Source: Polydactylus sextarius
Lineage: Eukaryota; Chordata; Actinopteri; Polynemidae
Length of the DNA: 64,000 nt
Direction: 5' to 3'
Assembly: GCA_016801845.1 (NCBI GenBank)
Contig: CM028910.1
Span: 9,308,629-9,372,628 of the forward strand
Both the position numbers and the translations under genes were made by a program. Under the pieces are notes generated by a model. That model saw nothing but the letters and a program-made list of their open reading frames with translations. It was not told where the DNA came from and did not search any database. How positions within the stretch are numbered: the stretch's first letter is position 1; each line of letters starts with the position of its first letter. Shown here piece by piece: positions 1-12,682 of the stretch.

Positions 1-2517
1 GTAATTAGAATGATTAAGTGAGAAGTGCAAAATGGTAATTTATCCTTGCATGACAGAGTTAAGTAAACCTGGTTATAAAACCTGCCTAATTAGCTGTCGT
101 AAAATAGAGCAGAATGGTAAACCGGTGAACAGGTAGTTAGAGAATGAAGTCATTTATTTCAGACATGCCAGATGTCCACCCTTGTTTTGTTTCCTCACCT
201 TCAGTAACTATAACTCTTTATATGTTATATTCATTTAATATCACTTTTAACGCTGTCACTAAAACATAATGTATTTTCTATAAACTGCCTGGAGTCTAAA
301 TTCAATACGCTCAATTAAAATCCAAGTTAGAACTGTTGTTGTTTGATTCATGCAGTAAAACTAAAAAAGGGTATGAAAATCACATTATGTTCTGTCAATT
401 ACATAATGCAAATGCGTGCAACCTCTTTTTTTCAGAAGAAGAGCAAAAGCTAACATTAGCATAGACTGTATACAAAGATGGAAAACATCTCAATCACCTC
501 CTGGTGGCTGGACGTAGGATAGTTTATAAAATCCTAATCCCAAAGATGTTTTTTTTTTTTTTTTGTCATTTAAGGCAGTTCTTGTCATGTTGACGTTATA
601 TTCAAATGAGGTAAGACATCATCATCATGAGATAATGACCTGTGATTGGTCAGACAGGTGCATCTGCAGGACCTAAAACTCACTGTTCCACTTCCTGATC
701 TCTACTGTGGCACATTTCTGGCTCCAAAACCACTATGTGACAACTAACGTTTACGACAACAGAACATTTTAGCTTTACTTTTTTGTACAATGGGGAATAG
801 GTGGAAGCAGGTCGGCCATCTTTAAATACAGTGCTCACTCTGAAAACAATGTGTGCTGTTTATATGTGACCATATATGCTATTAATTTCTCATGTTCTGC
901 CTTGATCTTTTACTTTTCCATGTTGATAAATACACAAAACAAAGGAGCCCATAGACTGAGTACGTCTTTATCATGAATTGGCTGTTGGATTTTAGGCTAA
1001 TGTTAGTAGTTTTTTACATACTTTTCCAGCTTATCCAGTTCCTAGGGTAGTGTTGTGTTTGTAACTAATCAGTCAGTCCACATGCACATCCTCACAGAAT
1101 TAAACACAACTTCAAACTTTTCTGTTTTTGTTCAAGTACGTTTTTCTCTCCTAATTATCCAAACACAGATTAAAAGACTTTATGCCAGTTGCTCATTTTC
1201 GCTAGACTAATATATAGAAATTCAAGTCATTTTAAAAAACTTGCTCAAATTCAACTTTCATGAACAAGAAGTCTGGTTGTGGTTGCCAGGATTGAACCTC
1301 TATCATTATTATTTAGAAATTCAACTTATTCTTATCTAATTTAATACATAATTAAATATAGCAACTGTCACATTTAATCCCAGTTTGAAAAGGAAGAAAT
1401 AAATTCACCAATCCATAAAAATTTGTCTTCTCATTTGTGTTCTTTGATATATTCTGTCTGAGTTTGGCAGAGCTCTCCTCAGCTGAGGTTAGGCTCTCCT
1501 GTCCTCCCTTGTCCTCTCCTGTCGTTGATATGAAGTTACATGTTAACTCCGACAAACAACATGTCACAGCCAATGCACGGCTCACCGAGACATGCACAGT
1601 AACCTTTCCCAACATTGCCTATCTCAGCACAAGTCTGTCACATGCTCAACAGCATTGCATGTGACACTACACTCGGGGGCAGATTTCTCCCAAATATGAT
1701 TTGAGATGATTGAAAGCTTTTTGATTTAGAAGTGTATTCTCTTAAGCTAAGTGCTCTCAGAGACCATCAAGGAAATTTAATTGCCTCACTTAGAGAAAAA
1801 AGCAGGTTTTCTGACCCAAATGATATCAGATCTTAACATCTCAACAGAAACACATGGAATTGGATGGTCAACTGGGCGCCTAATGTCATTGGGAAATGCA
1901 ATTTTCTGATGGCATTTCCTAAGTCTGTCTCACCGAAAGCACAAGATTGATCAAAATCTTAATGAGCCATTTTCAGAAGTGGACTTTGGCTTTGGCTTTA
2001 TGGTAGATTATGGAGCCAAACAACCATGAATGTTGACCTTATAAAAGGAAAGTTTCTAGATTTGAAAAACAGAGCTGACGTGATTACCCAAACGCAGAGC
2101 ACTGGTACAAAAGGCAAAGGATTCAAATTCAGATTCAGGAGGAATGACTGATATATACTGACCAGATAACTACACACAATATGGACATTCTGTATGAACA
2201 AACCAAAATGTTAAAATGATCAATAAACCAATGCACAGTAAGCAAACCCTTCCAGTTTCATGATAATATCCACTTATGAGGTGATTTGTCTGATTTCTGT
2301 ATCTGCCTTATCTCTCAAATTGTCTTTGATAACATGATGTGAAGTCCAGATACTAATAGGTGATGCTCTTGATCTGATACTCTGATACTCAAACAAATCT
2401 CATCAAACAACATGGAGATACAGGAGCCTGAATCACAACTACAAACATGTGTCTGGAATGAACCAGAGTCCCAGAAAAAAAATAGGTATTCTTACATTTT
2501 CTATAAACAAAGATAGA
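1..2517. other. Non-coding, nothing recognised
   Basis: AT-rich sequence with a poly-T run near 548-564. The open frames are short and overlap on both strands (for example 1352-1664), with no recognisable protein. No element ends found. Confidence 0.5.
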
Positions 2518-2886
2518 AGGAGGCAGCATAGGTGTTAGCGCTGTTCCCTCACAGCAAAAAAGGTCCTGGTTGGGCACAGGGTCTCTGTGTGTGGAGTTTG
2601 CATGTTCTTCCTGTGTCTGTGTGGGTTTCCACTGGGAGCTCCGATTTCCTCCCACAGCCAATTGGTGAATTGAACATTCTAAATTGCCCATATGTGTTTT
2701 TAGGTGTGGATGTGAGTGCGAACGGTTGCTTATGTGAATGGTGTGAATGGTTGTTTGGCTGTATATGTGGCCCTGCCACAAGGTGGCAAATGTCCAGGGT
2801 TTACCCTTCCTTCACCCGAAAGCAGCTGGGATAGGGAAAGGGATAGGCCCTGGGACAAAGGGGTAAATATGGATGGATGGAAGGTA
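2518..2886 (+). repeat. Dispersed fish SINE/L2-type repeat with ATGG tail
   Basis: Runs from GGTGTTAGCGCTGTTCCCTC through TGTGGAGTTTGCATGTTCTT, TTTCCTCCCACAGCC, a CTAAATTGCC segment and GTGTGAATGGTTG. It ends with AGCTGGGATAGGGAAAGGG and ATGGATGGATGGA. This order is that of a very common fish dispersed repeat with an L2-like tail. Short open frames on both strands here are by-products. Family name not assigned. Confidence 0.7.
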
Positions 2887-5880
2887 GAAAGAAATGTTGA
2901 AGAAGATGAGTAGTACTGGACTGACAGTGGGTCAAGGACTGAACCATCTTCATCAGGCTGTACAATCAAGTTGTTGATATTCAACAAAAAGGAAAGAATG
3001 TTCTTCCAACAAACTACTCTTCACTCTAAACCATTACACTTCAACTTCACTTGGCTCCAGAAAACAGGGAATAATACCAGTAGGGCAGTGTCAGCTACCG
3101 CTGTCACTGAAAATGTGCTGCAGCCCATTACAAAGCCTCCATCACATTCATCATTTTACGATGGCCAGATGTTGAAAAGGTGAATGGGGCTAATTGTTTG
3201 TACTTCTGCTTGGCCCGTGGATTTATACGTGAGCTATAAAACCCATTATGCATTTAAAAAGAGACACTTTGTGTTCATCATCGTGTTAATAACCATTATT
3301 TCTATAACATGCTCATTCTACTGTGACCATCCTGGTCTTTATTTTGACGGCCCTGATGTCCAGAGGCTAAAACTTGTTGTGATGTTGGCCGTCAATAAAT
3401 TTAAGTTTATTCTGTCGTTGTGCTCTGCAACCGTTTGCACTGAAACCAAATATAACAACTGTGCAAGAAACAAAACAAAGGCCTGACATACATGCTAATT
3501 GTTCAGCTGCTAGTGAAAGTTAGGCAGTGAGGTGAGGGAGGAAACAGGCTTTTAGCAACATATTATGATAATATGCAGAAGTGTTTTTCCACTCTGCACT
3601 CCGAGTCTTTCTACTTCTAGCATTCACTGAGGACTGATGGGACCAGCCGATGCTAACTCTCAGTTTGGTGATTGTGAGCCAGGCGGATGAGGGTCAGAGG
3701 TAACATGTGTCTGTACATGTGTACTGCTGCTGGCACCAATCTTCACGTTGCACCGACGGTGCCCCTGCCAACATAACCAATCACCTCATAATTAACCCGA
3801 AACAACAGCAGCATTTAAAACCTCTCTGAGGACTCGTTAAACTGTTTCACAATTGACTGTATCAAGCTCCTGCACATTTAGGACCAAAGGGTACAAGAGG
3901 GTAGAGTTCGACCCTCACCCTGATCATATAGCTCAACTGGAACAGCACCAAGTTCCATAATATCCACACCTCGGTATTTAAATATATTTATACATCTACC
4001 AGGTTTGTGGCTTTTGTAGAGTCTGATAGTTGCTGCCTTAATACTGGTGTCTGCCAAAAAGTCATGCAAATTCATGTAAAAAATTTGAAATATCAACATT
4101 ACAATAACTCCCCCAATGCCCATTTATCCCCCGTAGAGTGTAAGCCAAATATTGTTGTCTTATCTGGTAACTAGTACCATTCGTTCCTACGATAGCATTT
4201 AGTATGTGTTACAGTAAATTCTAAACAAGTGATGGCTAACGCTAGTGGACAGGAAACCCTGGTCAGAATCCTTCAATCGTGTATTCATTCAGAGCTGAAG
4301 TCATTTCATGTTGCCAAACATGAGAGACAGAGGCAAGATTACAGAGGAGACATTGGCTACAAATATCAGTGATTAGGATTAAAATATTTGTCAGTGCTCT
4401 CTCTAGTGGATATGAATTCCCATATCATTTTCATTTTGTGTTGCATTCAGTGGCTGTGACCTACTGACCCCTACGGTGACACGTCTGGCATAACTAAAGA
4501 GAAGCTCTCATACCAGCAAACTAATAAGGCTGTATTAGCCACAAACAATGAAATGATACAATTAGTAGAAACTTCCAACATAAATCAATTCAAACATTAA
4601 TATTTATCCGTCTGTTATAAATAAATGTTTCCACCGTGTCGTAAATTTCTTGAGTATGAATTACTATTATACACAACCCATGCAACACAACATTATTTTT
4701 GATCCTTGCATTAAGTTTACCGACGTCCCTGTAGGAGCAGATAAGCAGGAAAGTGCAGTCTAGTCTAGTTCATCACAGACTGTCCTTGAGGCTTTGAAAC
4801 AAGATCCATTTAGATTGTATGGCAGAGTAAAGGAATATAGCCTATAATATCTACATCAGCTTTGGAGATAATGATCAAATGAAGAGGTCTTAGGAAAATA
4901 GCTTGAACCCTGATGCTGATTAGGATCCAATAATAGGGTGAGAAAAAATGAAATTAATTAATTTTTCATCTCCATTCAACTTATCATTGTTTTGAGATTT
5001 CATTTGCTTCTAGTGAGAAATGCTTTTTTTCTGAAATTATTTATTTATTTTTTTTTTTTTTTTTTTAAACCTAATGAACAACATCTATTTCACAAACATG
5101 TCTTCATTCATGGAGATCTTTGAGGAAGCTGGTGAAATATACATATAAATCATAGACTGAAATAAAAACCGACAGGATTATAATGTAAAATATCTGTGAA
5201 ACTGTAAAAAACATTTCAGTTTTATTATATTTATTCAAGACTATTTACTTAATAACATCTGATTTAATTTTTTAAATATTGACAAATAATGTCAGGCTGA
5301 AAACATAGTATTTCCAGACGGTGAAATGAAAATGACTGAAAAAAACAATCAGCTTAATATTTTATTTTGTCAGTCTAGACAAAGGAACAAACAGTCTGAG
5401 CATTTCTCAATAGCAGCGAAACAGGAGACGTGAAACATTTTAAGATAACCTCACCACATAATGACAGGGAAGACAAAACTAAGTGGTATATGATTTATAA
5501 ATGTTATGGATTCACAGCATACACAAGTCGAAGCGCTCTGAAACACAGCTGAGACGACTGAGCATCAACTGCAAAGTCACACAAAAACAGATTCCACCCA
5601 GATAATATCAAATCGAGGTGTAACAAATAGGACAGTGTTAACACCAGCATGTTCCTTTAGAGTCATCCCAGGATAGTGAGGCCTACTATGGTGTTTGTTT
5701 GCCGTGCAGTAATGAACTTGCTTGATTCACTAAAACCGTGCCGCCGCCACCACACTGTGAGAGCAGAGCTCACAGCTGCCTGGGAAATAAGATAAACTAT
5801 TAGCAGATGAAACGAGGCTATCGGTTCCATCTCACTTGAATCAGGAACTTGTTTGCCACCGCACAACCTTCAGGAAACAC
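2887..5880. other. Non-coding, nothing recognised
   Basis: AT-rich; poly-T tract at about 5048-5066. Short frames (for example 3184-3486 plus, 3878-4123 minus) lack conserved motifs or splice context that I can recognise. Confidence 0.5.
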
Positions 5881-7000
5881 ACGGCCTCGGCTGGTACCGC
5901 GAAATGACGCCCAGACACCGAGCGCAATTAAGCCCCGCGTGGCATGGGCAGCCATTATGTATGAAATCAAATTACCTTCATTAACCTGCCAAGTTGGCTG
6001 AAGGCGTCACTACCCACTGGTTCTTACTCCGCCCTCACCGAGGAAGATGAATGACAAACCAAAAGAGGTGTAGCATGCTGATATCCCTGTGGAGTTCTAA
6101 TACAACATCCCCTCCCAAAATTTTCTAATGCATTCATACTCATGGAAACCATTTCTGCAGCCTCTACCACGTATGTTTTAATGTTGCAAAATGAAATGCA
6201 TGGCTTGAAAACAATATCGCACGGTATGAGATAATTAGCTCTCCTGGCTTGACAAATGGGCCAATACCTATGTGCATACATGCTTTTAAGCGCCGCATAT
6301 GTTGCCTTCATGAATAGGCATCGTGCTGCATCCCCTCTTGTAACACATATATTTATTGCTATAACTCTTCAAGCCTGGACAATAGCTGCTCAAGAAAAAA
6401 AATCCAGCTAAACTGCACCACACTGACAAACAGGGTAGAGTGAATAAAATATATGGGATCACAGAGGAAGCTTATAGTCACATCGCAGTCATGGTAACAC
6501 ACAAGAAGGCTTTAAAAAAGAAAAAAAAAATCAGACTTCCTATCAATGACCTCATTTTCCACCATGTCAAACAGCGCTGAATTTACTCTCTTAAAAGGAA
6601 AAAAAATCTCCCCACAAATGTTTATTTCTCATAGGAAAACAAGAATCAAGTTAACAGCGAAATGCAATTCTGTCTGGTTGCGCGCATGATCATTTGGCCT
6701 TATGTAAAATTGCCGGCAGAGGCACAGAGGGAACTGATATTTGTGGTGACTGGCTATCAGAGGCAGCATCAGAGGTAAGTGATTCTATTTAGATAGATAA
6801 TAAATATGCGGTCATGGGGAACCTATATCCAAAACCCACATAATGACTTTCTGCTCTAGCTGGAGGAGGAGGTTGCCAATCAGTCTTTACAATATTTACA
6901 GCAATTTGCTTCCCTTCATCCCTCTCAGTGCTAATTCTATTTCCTCTTCATTACGAACACCATATTTTTAATGAGAGAGGCCTTTTCCCAAGCTCAGCGT
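5880..7000. promoter_or_regulatory. Enhancer-like non-coding blocks
   Basis: Two stretches (about 5880-6320 and 6650-7000) contrast with their AT-rich surroundings. They are complex, free of simple repeats, and carry homeodomain-type cores (CAATTAAG, CATTATG, CATTAACC) and GC-balanced text such as GGCATGGGCAGCCATTATG. This is the look of vertebrate conserved non-coding elements, but conservation was not tested. Confidence 0.3.
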
Positions 7001-7110
7001 CTCCTCAATTCTCATATTTATCAATCACACAGAAGCTTTTAGGCCGGAGACACACTGGTATCACATGGTGAATTCCACTTAGCTGCTGCACTGAATGATT
7101 GGGAAATTAG

Positions 7111-7837
7111 TAGGGCTGTAATCAACCAAAGAAATTCTTGGTTGACTGAAGCCCTGAAATTTCGACTAAAAATCGACTAATCGCAGAGAACTGTTGAGGA
7201 ATATATAGACGATTGTTTTTTCATGTTATAATAATTGACACTGTGCATGTCCTCGCACAGTGCCAGACTGAACATCGGAGCTCAGCTTCACGGCTGAGAC
7301 ACGAATAGACTATTAACTTAATATCATTTTTGCGTTTGGATGATAGAAGATGCTCAACATCCAGCGTGGTCGGGGTGTATCTGAGGGATGCTGCCAATGT
7401 TGCAGGTGGGTGCAATTCTGATATGTTCATATATTCAAAACGGACGGAGCAACCTAACGCAGACAAGATAACTTACTGTTTTTAGGTGATATACCGTGTT
7501 CAGGGGCAGACTGGGAATCTGTGTGTTCTGGAAAAGTCCAGATCAGTCGCCCGGTCTATGGCCGTCCTTAGTCCCAACACTTTTTTAAATTTATATACTG
7601 GTCTGACTGACCCATAAAAGCTGTAGATCTGTGACCCAATTGACACTGAGCTGTCCAATCAGCGCAAGAGTTTGTTTCCTAACCACCAGCCCTTGACACA
7701 CACTAGTCTGCCGTCCATTCGTATTGAAATTATTAAGTAATTGACACGCCAAAAAAAAATCGACCAATCAGAATTTTGATCGAACCAGAACATATCGACC
7801 AATACATCGACCAGTCGACTGGGAGATTACAGCCCTA
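7111..7837. mobile_element. hAT-like non-autonomous element (MITE) with 8-bp target duplication
   Basis: Terminal inverted repeats begin TAGGGCTGTAATC at 7111 and end with its reverse complement at 7837. Flanking 8-mers GAAATTAG (7103-7110) and GAAACTAG (7838-7845) differ at one base, as expected of an old 8-bp hAT target duplication. Sub-terminal TCGACTAA/CGACCAGTCGAC motifs are also inverted. No transposase is readable. Confidence 0.75.
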
Positions 7838-7845
7838 GAAACTAG

Positions 7846-8665
7846 CTTCAATACTATTTTGAGTGATGGCCGTGTAAGAGCTCTGAGAAAACAATCTGAG
7901 AAACGCATTTAATGTCCAAAAATTGAAAATGTTGAGAGATGGACTGAGGTAACTCAGATTCATTCTGGATTCGCATGAATTTATTTATGTGATTTTTTTT
8001 TTCTACCAAAAATGTGATTCTTTGATAACTAATACATTATGTATGAAAGCCAATGATGCTTTGTCTGAATATTCCTAACAACAAATTTTGTGCTTGTGCC
8101 ACCTGGAGCTGAGCAATGCATCAATATAATATAATATCCTCAAATGAGAGTGGATATTATCTGGGATTTTGGCTGTTGCAATATTGAGATGTAGCCTAAA
8201 TGTTGTGTTTTCCTGGTCCTAACAGCTGCATTACAGTTAATGGAACAATTTTCCTTATTAGACTCCTCTAGCTGAGTGAAATGAAACATGAATCCTTCTA
8301 CCTTCTCTGTCGTCTCATCAGCGTTCTTGATGATCATTGCTAAAACCTCTAATATCTTAGAAAAGCACCAATAGACATCCCTGAAACATTGTCAGGCTAA
8401 TGGCATCAAGATGGTAATATCTGATTTTGGTGAAAATGCTTCTCTTATGATGAGAAGTCTCTGTTTGAATATGTCTATGTGATAAAAACATTGGCAGAAA
8501 AGAGGATTTTTACCAACCAACATCATCCTCTGTAGAGTCTAATAATCAGTTCCAGTAGCTGTGGCCAAACTTTGACTCACTACAATGGAAATGGCATCAT
8601 TTAAGCATTAAATCCTAAAAGATGAAGATCAGTCCTATCATTTAAAAGAGCAATACAATACCATG
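7846..8665. other. Non-coding spacer
   Basis: AT-rich sequence between the hAT-like MITE and the nested Tc1. Nothing recognised. Confidence 0.45.
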
Positions 8666-10120
8666 TATATTCATCAATCCGTCATGACATTATGACACTG
8701 ACGGGTGAATAACGTTGATTATCTCATTACAACATCACCTGTCAGCCAGTGGGTAGAATATATTAGGCAGCAAGTAAACACTTTGTTCTCAAAGATGATG
8801 TTGAAAGCAGAAAAATGGATGAGAGTAAGGATGTGATCGACTGTTAAAGGTCAAATTGCGATGACTGGAGCATCAGCAAAACTGGATGTTCCTGGTCTGC
8901 AATCAGTACCAATAGTGATCACTGGAACACTTGGTCTGATGAATCATGGGCTGCATCCGATTCCTCAGTATGCACTGCATACTACTGAGTGCTTACTACT
9001 CGACCATTACAGTGGCAGCTTCTACGTAGCAAGCTAGCCAGCACTAGGCACAATTCAGATGTAATACGACACTGTGATCCTGTGATCCGGATGTTTACAT
9101 CAACACCATGATTTTGCCGGCTTGAAGCAGACGGTTAGCTACCACAGCTAGTTAGCTATGCAGTCATAGCCGCCACTTTTTACTCGCGTTTGTGACGTGA
9201 ACGACTGTGGACTGTGTTTCATTTACTGAAGTACACGTGGCTTTTATTTACTGAACAGTCTGCATTTGAATTTTAATGCAATTGCTTTTCAAGGTTTGTA
9301 TAGAAACAGTTAGAAAAGGAGTTACACATCACAGGACATCTGACCTTTTTTGCTGTTCCCCTGTTATCCCTAAACATACTTTGAACACAATTGTAAGCAA
9401 TAACAAGATAATCTCTCCCTGGCTGCTGTCTCCATTTCCATTCACTAACAAACACATGTGGTTGTCGATCACTTTTTACTATAAGTAACAAATACATCTG
9501 AGTAAGTATCGGACATCACTTTTAGCAGGCAGAGTTTCTTCTATGGTTTTCAACCTCCCTGTCACTTCTGGGATAGCGTAGTGTAGCGTTGTGTACATTG
9601 CTTGCATACTAAAGGAGGCCATCTGCCGGGTACCTTTCGCCTACTACTAAAAGCATACTAAGGTATTCGGATGTACTAGATTGTGGCTTACTCATTTTTG
9701 CCTACTACATAGGAAGCTAGTATGGGTATTTGGATGCAGCTATGGTTTCTGTGGATGGCTGGGAAGACATGGCACCAGGATGCGCTAAGGGAAGAAGGTG
9801 AGCTGATGAAGAGTTTTACTTGGGGAACATTTGAGATGTGTCTCCCATCCGCCATCCAGCAATACCCACCGGATGCATTTTAGGTCTGGCTCAGCCAGCA
9901 TCATGAGATCTTGCGAATTAGCAGACATTTTCAAGGTGTAGACGCAATGCAAGCGTTACACATTCAGTGGAAATTGGGAGTTACTGCCAGATACTTAATC
10001 ACTCCTCCAGAAGTCCAGTGGAGCCCATGGTTTGACAGGTCAAGGCCGACTTGATGGGAAAAAGGAGAATTTACACAATTTTATCCAGGTGGTCACAATG
10101 TAATGGCTGCTTGGTGCAAA
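8666..10120 (+). mobile_element. Degenerate Tc1/mariner transposon, interrupted by a second element
   Basis: Flanks on both sides of the inner element match one Tc1 family. The left side (about 8666-8948) has the terminal CATGACATTATGACACTGAC, the TTAGGCAGCAAGT leader, and the transposase start (AAAATGGATGAGAGTAAGG onward). It ends in WSDES-like TGGTCTGATGAATCA. The right side (9742-10120) resumes with HVDGW-like GTGGATGGCTGGG and GGCACCAGGATGCGC, and ends with the transposase C-terminus and GGTCACAATGTAATGGC. A large part of the transposase is deleted on each side. Dead copy. Confidence 0.8.
8949..9741. mobile_element. Inverted-repeat DNA element nested inside the Tc1 copy
   Basis: The termini are GGCTGCATCC at the left and GGATGCAGCT at the right, inverted repeats of each other. 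Further motifs (CATACTA, TACTACTCG / CCTACTACAT) mirror one another inside. It splits the host transposase text at GATGAATCATG / ATGGTTTCTGTGG, so ATG is duplicated (8946-8948 and 9742-9744). A 3-bp target duplication suits PIF/Harbinger-type elements, but the superfamily is not certain. No transposase frame seen; about 793 bp. Confidence 0.65.
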
Positions 10121-11801
10121 GTATTTGTACTTTTGTTCATTGTTTATCTGTGCAGCACATTATCACCTACAACGGCTTGACATGTTTTACAGGCCGATAA
10201 GATTAAATGTGATACTCAGTACCAAGCTGATGTAAAGGTGTGTGAATTGAAGCAAAAATAAAAGCAGGGACTGGAACTCATGGAAAGTTTGAGCATCAGT
10301 CAGAGCCTTGCTAGTTAGCTATAGCTAATATCTGAACAAGCCTTGATAAAATAACCTTTAAAAACAAGAATTATGACAAAATAATTTACTTTTTTCTTCT
10401 GTGTCATCTGATGTTAATTGTTCCTAGAAGTAATTATTGATGGACAACAACTCATATTTGTACATGTGAACTGGATTTACAAACGAAAACTAGACTGAAA
10501 TGTGGTTTTTGTTGATTAGACTAATATTACAGCAGCAGCCATAAGCAACACTAGTGTACACGGAGCAGTTATGAAGCAACGTCACCTGTATCTCCTTTCG
10601 GCTTTGTTTTGGTCTCTACCCTCCAATGAGAACAGCATCTGTCTCTGTAACTGCAACCAGATGAGACCGCATGAAATTACTGCTGCCAGAAAAAAAACAA
10701 CACAAAGCCCAGTACATTATTTCTTAGTTACTTTATTTCTCTTTAATTTATTTAAAATAGCTTTGAACATGTTAATTTGCATTTTTATGTTTTATGCATA
10801 TTTTCATGTTTCCCTGTTTAATGTTTTGAAAGCATTATGTAAGGCACGCTGAATCATACGTGTGAAGAGTGAATGCTTATTGTGTGAAACGTGTTATAAA
10901 TACAAATAAACTTTCTTCGCCTTCACACAGCACAACAGAGTTGTATTGTGTTTTATTATAACACTGTTCCCTTTAAATGACACTTGTATGTATGTGTCCC
11001 TGACATTATGGGTGATCTGTGCTGTGTTTGTGAGAGAAAAAAAAACAAACAAAAAAAAATCTCAGTTTTTCATTATCGTTACAAATCACTTCACTACTGC
11101 AATGAACATCGATGGAGTTTAGGCAGACGTGCCGTCTTACGGTAACTAAAGGAATCCTGGCTTGATGGACTAATAGGTTACGGTAAGTCACATTTTTTTT
11201 CCTCTCATCAGTTACTCTCATTTATTTAGCAGACCATAACTCTATTTGTGAATGAAAATCTTATTCAAAAGACAAGAAAAATTAGCTGGTGGGTGCTGGA
11301 TTGTTGGAAAAGGAAGAAAATGAGGTGTCTAACCCAAAGTGACATTTACAAATTACCTGTTAATTTCAACTGGGTTGAGGGATGATAGGACTGAATTACA
11401 CTGACAGGAGGGTAACTGGGTAATGAGAGCTGAGTCTGTAGTGGCCAAATAAGTAACCCGCACTTAGAGAGAAAGTGGGTTTATTCCATGTGAGCACCTC
11501 AAGTATTTTCAGCTCTTATCTGGACTGTATTCTGTCCACACCCACCTGAGAGGCTTGCGCCCCTCCACAATCTACTTTTGCTCCAATTAAGTGGAGGCTG
11601 GATGATGAATAGTTACAATCAGCCTTGTTTTAGAGGCCTGTGCTCGGGAGGATACTAACCATGCAGAGAGAGTGCGTTCGTCCGCGTGTCAGAGTGCAAG
11701 GTGAAGTGCTACGACTTACAACGGTGTCACCTTGTGTCTGTCCCTGCTAATGTCTGCTAAAAAGTCCTTCCTAGTGCTGAGACAACAAGGCACAAAAACT
11801 A

Positions 11802-11804
<3 letters not shown>

Positions 11805-11850
<46 letters not shown>

Positions 11851-11858
11851 GGGGGGGG
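11805..11858. repeat. (TG)22 followed by poly-G
   Basis: TG repeats at 11805-11848 run directly into 11 guanines (to 11858). The overlapping open frames rich in Cys-Val or His-Thr are artefacts of the repeat. Confidence 0.97.
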
Positions 11859-12651
11859 CACACACAACATCCACCATCCTCCCCCTACCACCCTCCCTCC
11901 CCCATGCCCCGAGCAAACATTAGGGAAGAGAAAACAGCGCCAAGTGGAAACGGGTGACATTTGAATTGAATACCTCAATAATGGATGCCATCTCGCTGTA
12001 ACCTCCATTTAGCTGGCAGAGCCGTAGCGGCACAAAATCAAGACGGGATCCCTCAGGTCAATGGAAATAGAGGACGTTGGTTAATGATGCCTGTACTCGC
12101 TCTGAAAGCATCATGTTTGATGCAAAGAGAGGGGAGGGCGGCCCTTGGTGCCTATTAGCAATAGGGAGGATGTACGTTTTTCCTAGAATCTGGATGTAAA
12201 TGTAAAGTGTAATCCGGAGTTTTGCGCTGTCATGTTTATCAACTTTCTCTCGCAAGTCGGTAGTTTCCTACACGTGTGGGAGAAAGGCAGAAAACGAGGA
12301 AAGAGAGATAAGGTCAATTAGGACTGTAAGCTGATTTGCCTTAAAAAGGTCACCCAAGTCTTCACAGAAATCTTCCCATTGTAAGACACTCACTGGAAAC
12401 TCCATAACAATGTCTACTGTGGCTGTACAGAGCACTAGACTCCACCCTGACCTCTTTAGAAAGGCCGGCCCAGCTTCTCCCTCACTCTCGTCTGACCGGA
12501 GAAAACTAATGAGTGTGAAGCTGTGGGTAAAACCTAATGGGGCTCAGTAGTTTTTGCTCCGGGCTGACTGCTGAAAATGAACATTTAACCACAGCTCCAG
12601 TAATTGAAAAAATGACAAGTGGTACATACAGGCCATTCGCCCCACACTAAA

Positions 12652-12678
<27 letters not shown>
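12652..12678. repeat. (AC)n microsatellite
   Basis: About 13 AC units, uninterrupted. Confidence 0.97.
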
Positions 12679-12682
<4 letters not shown>

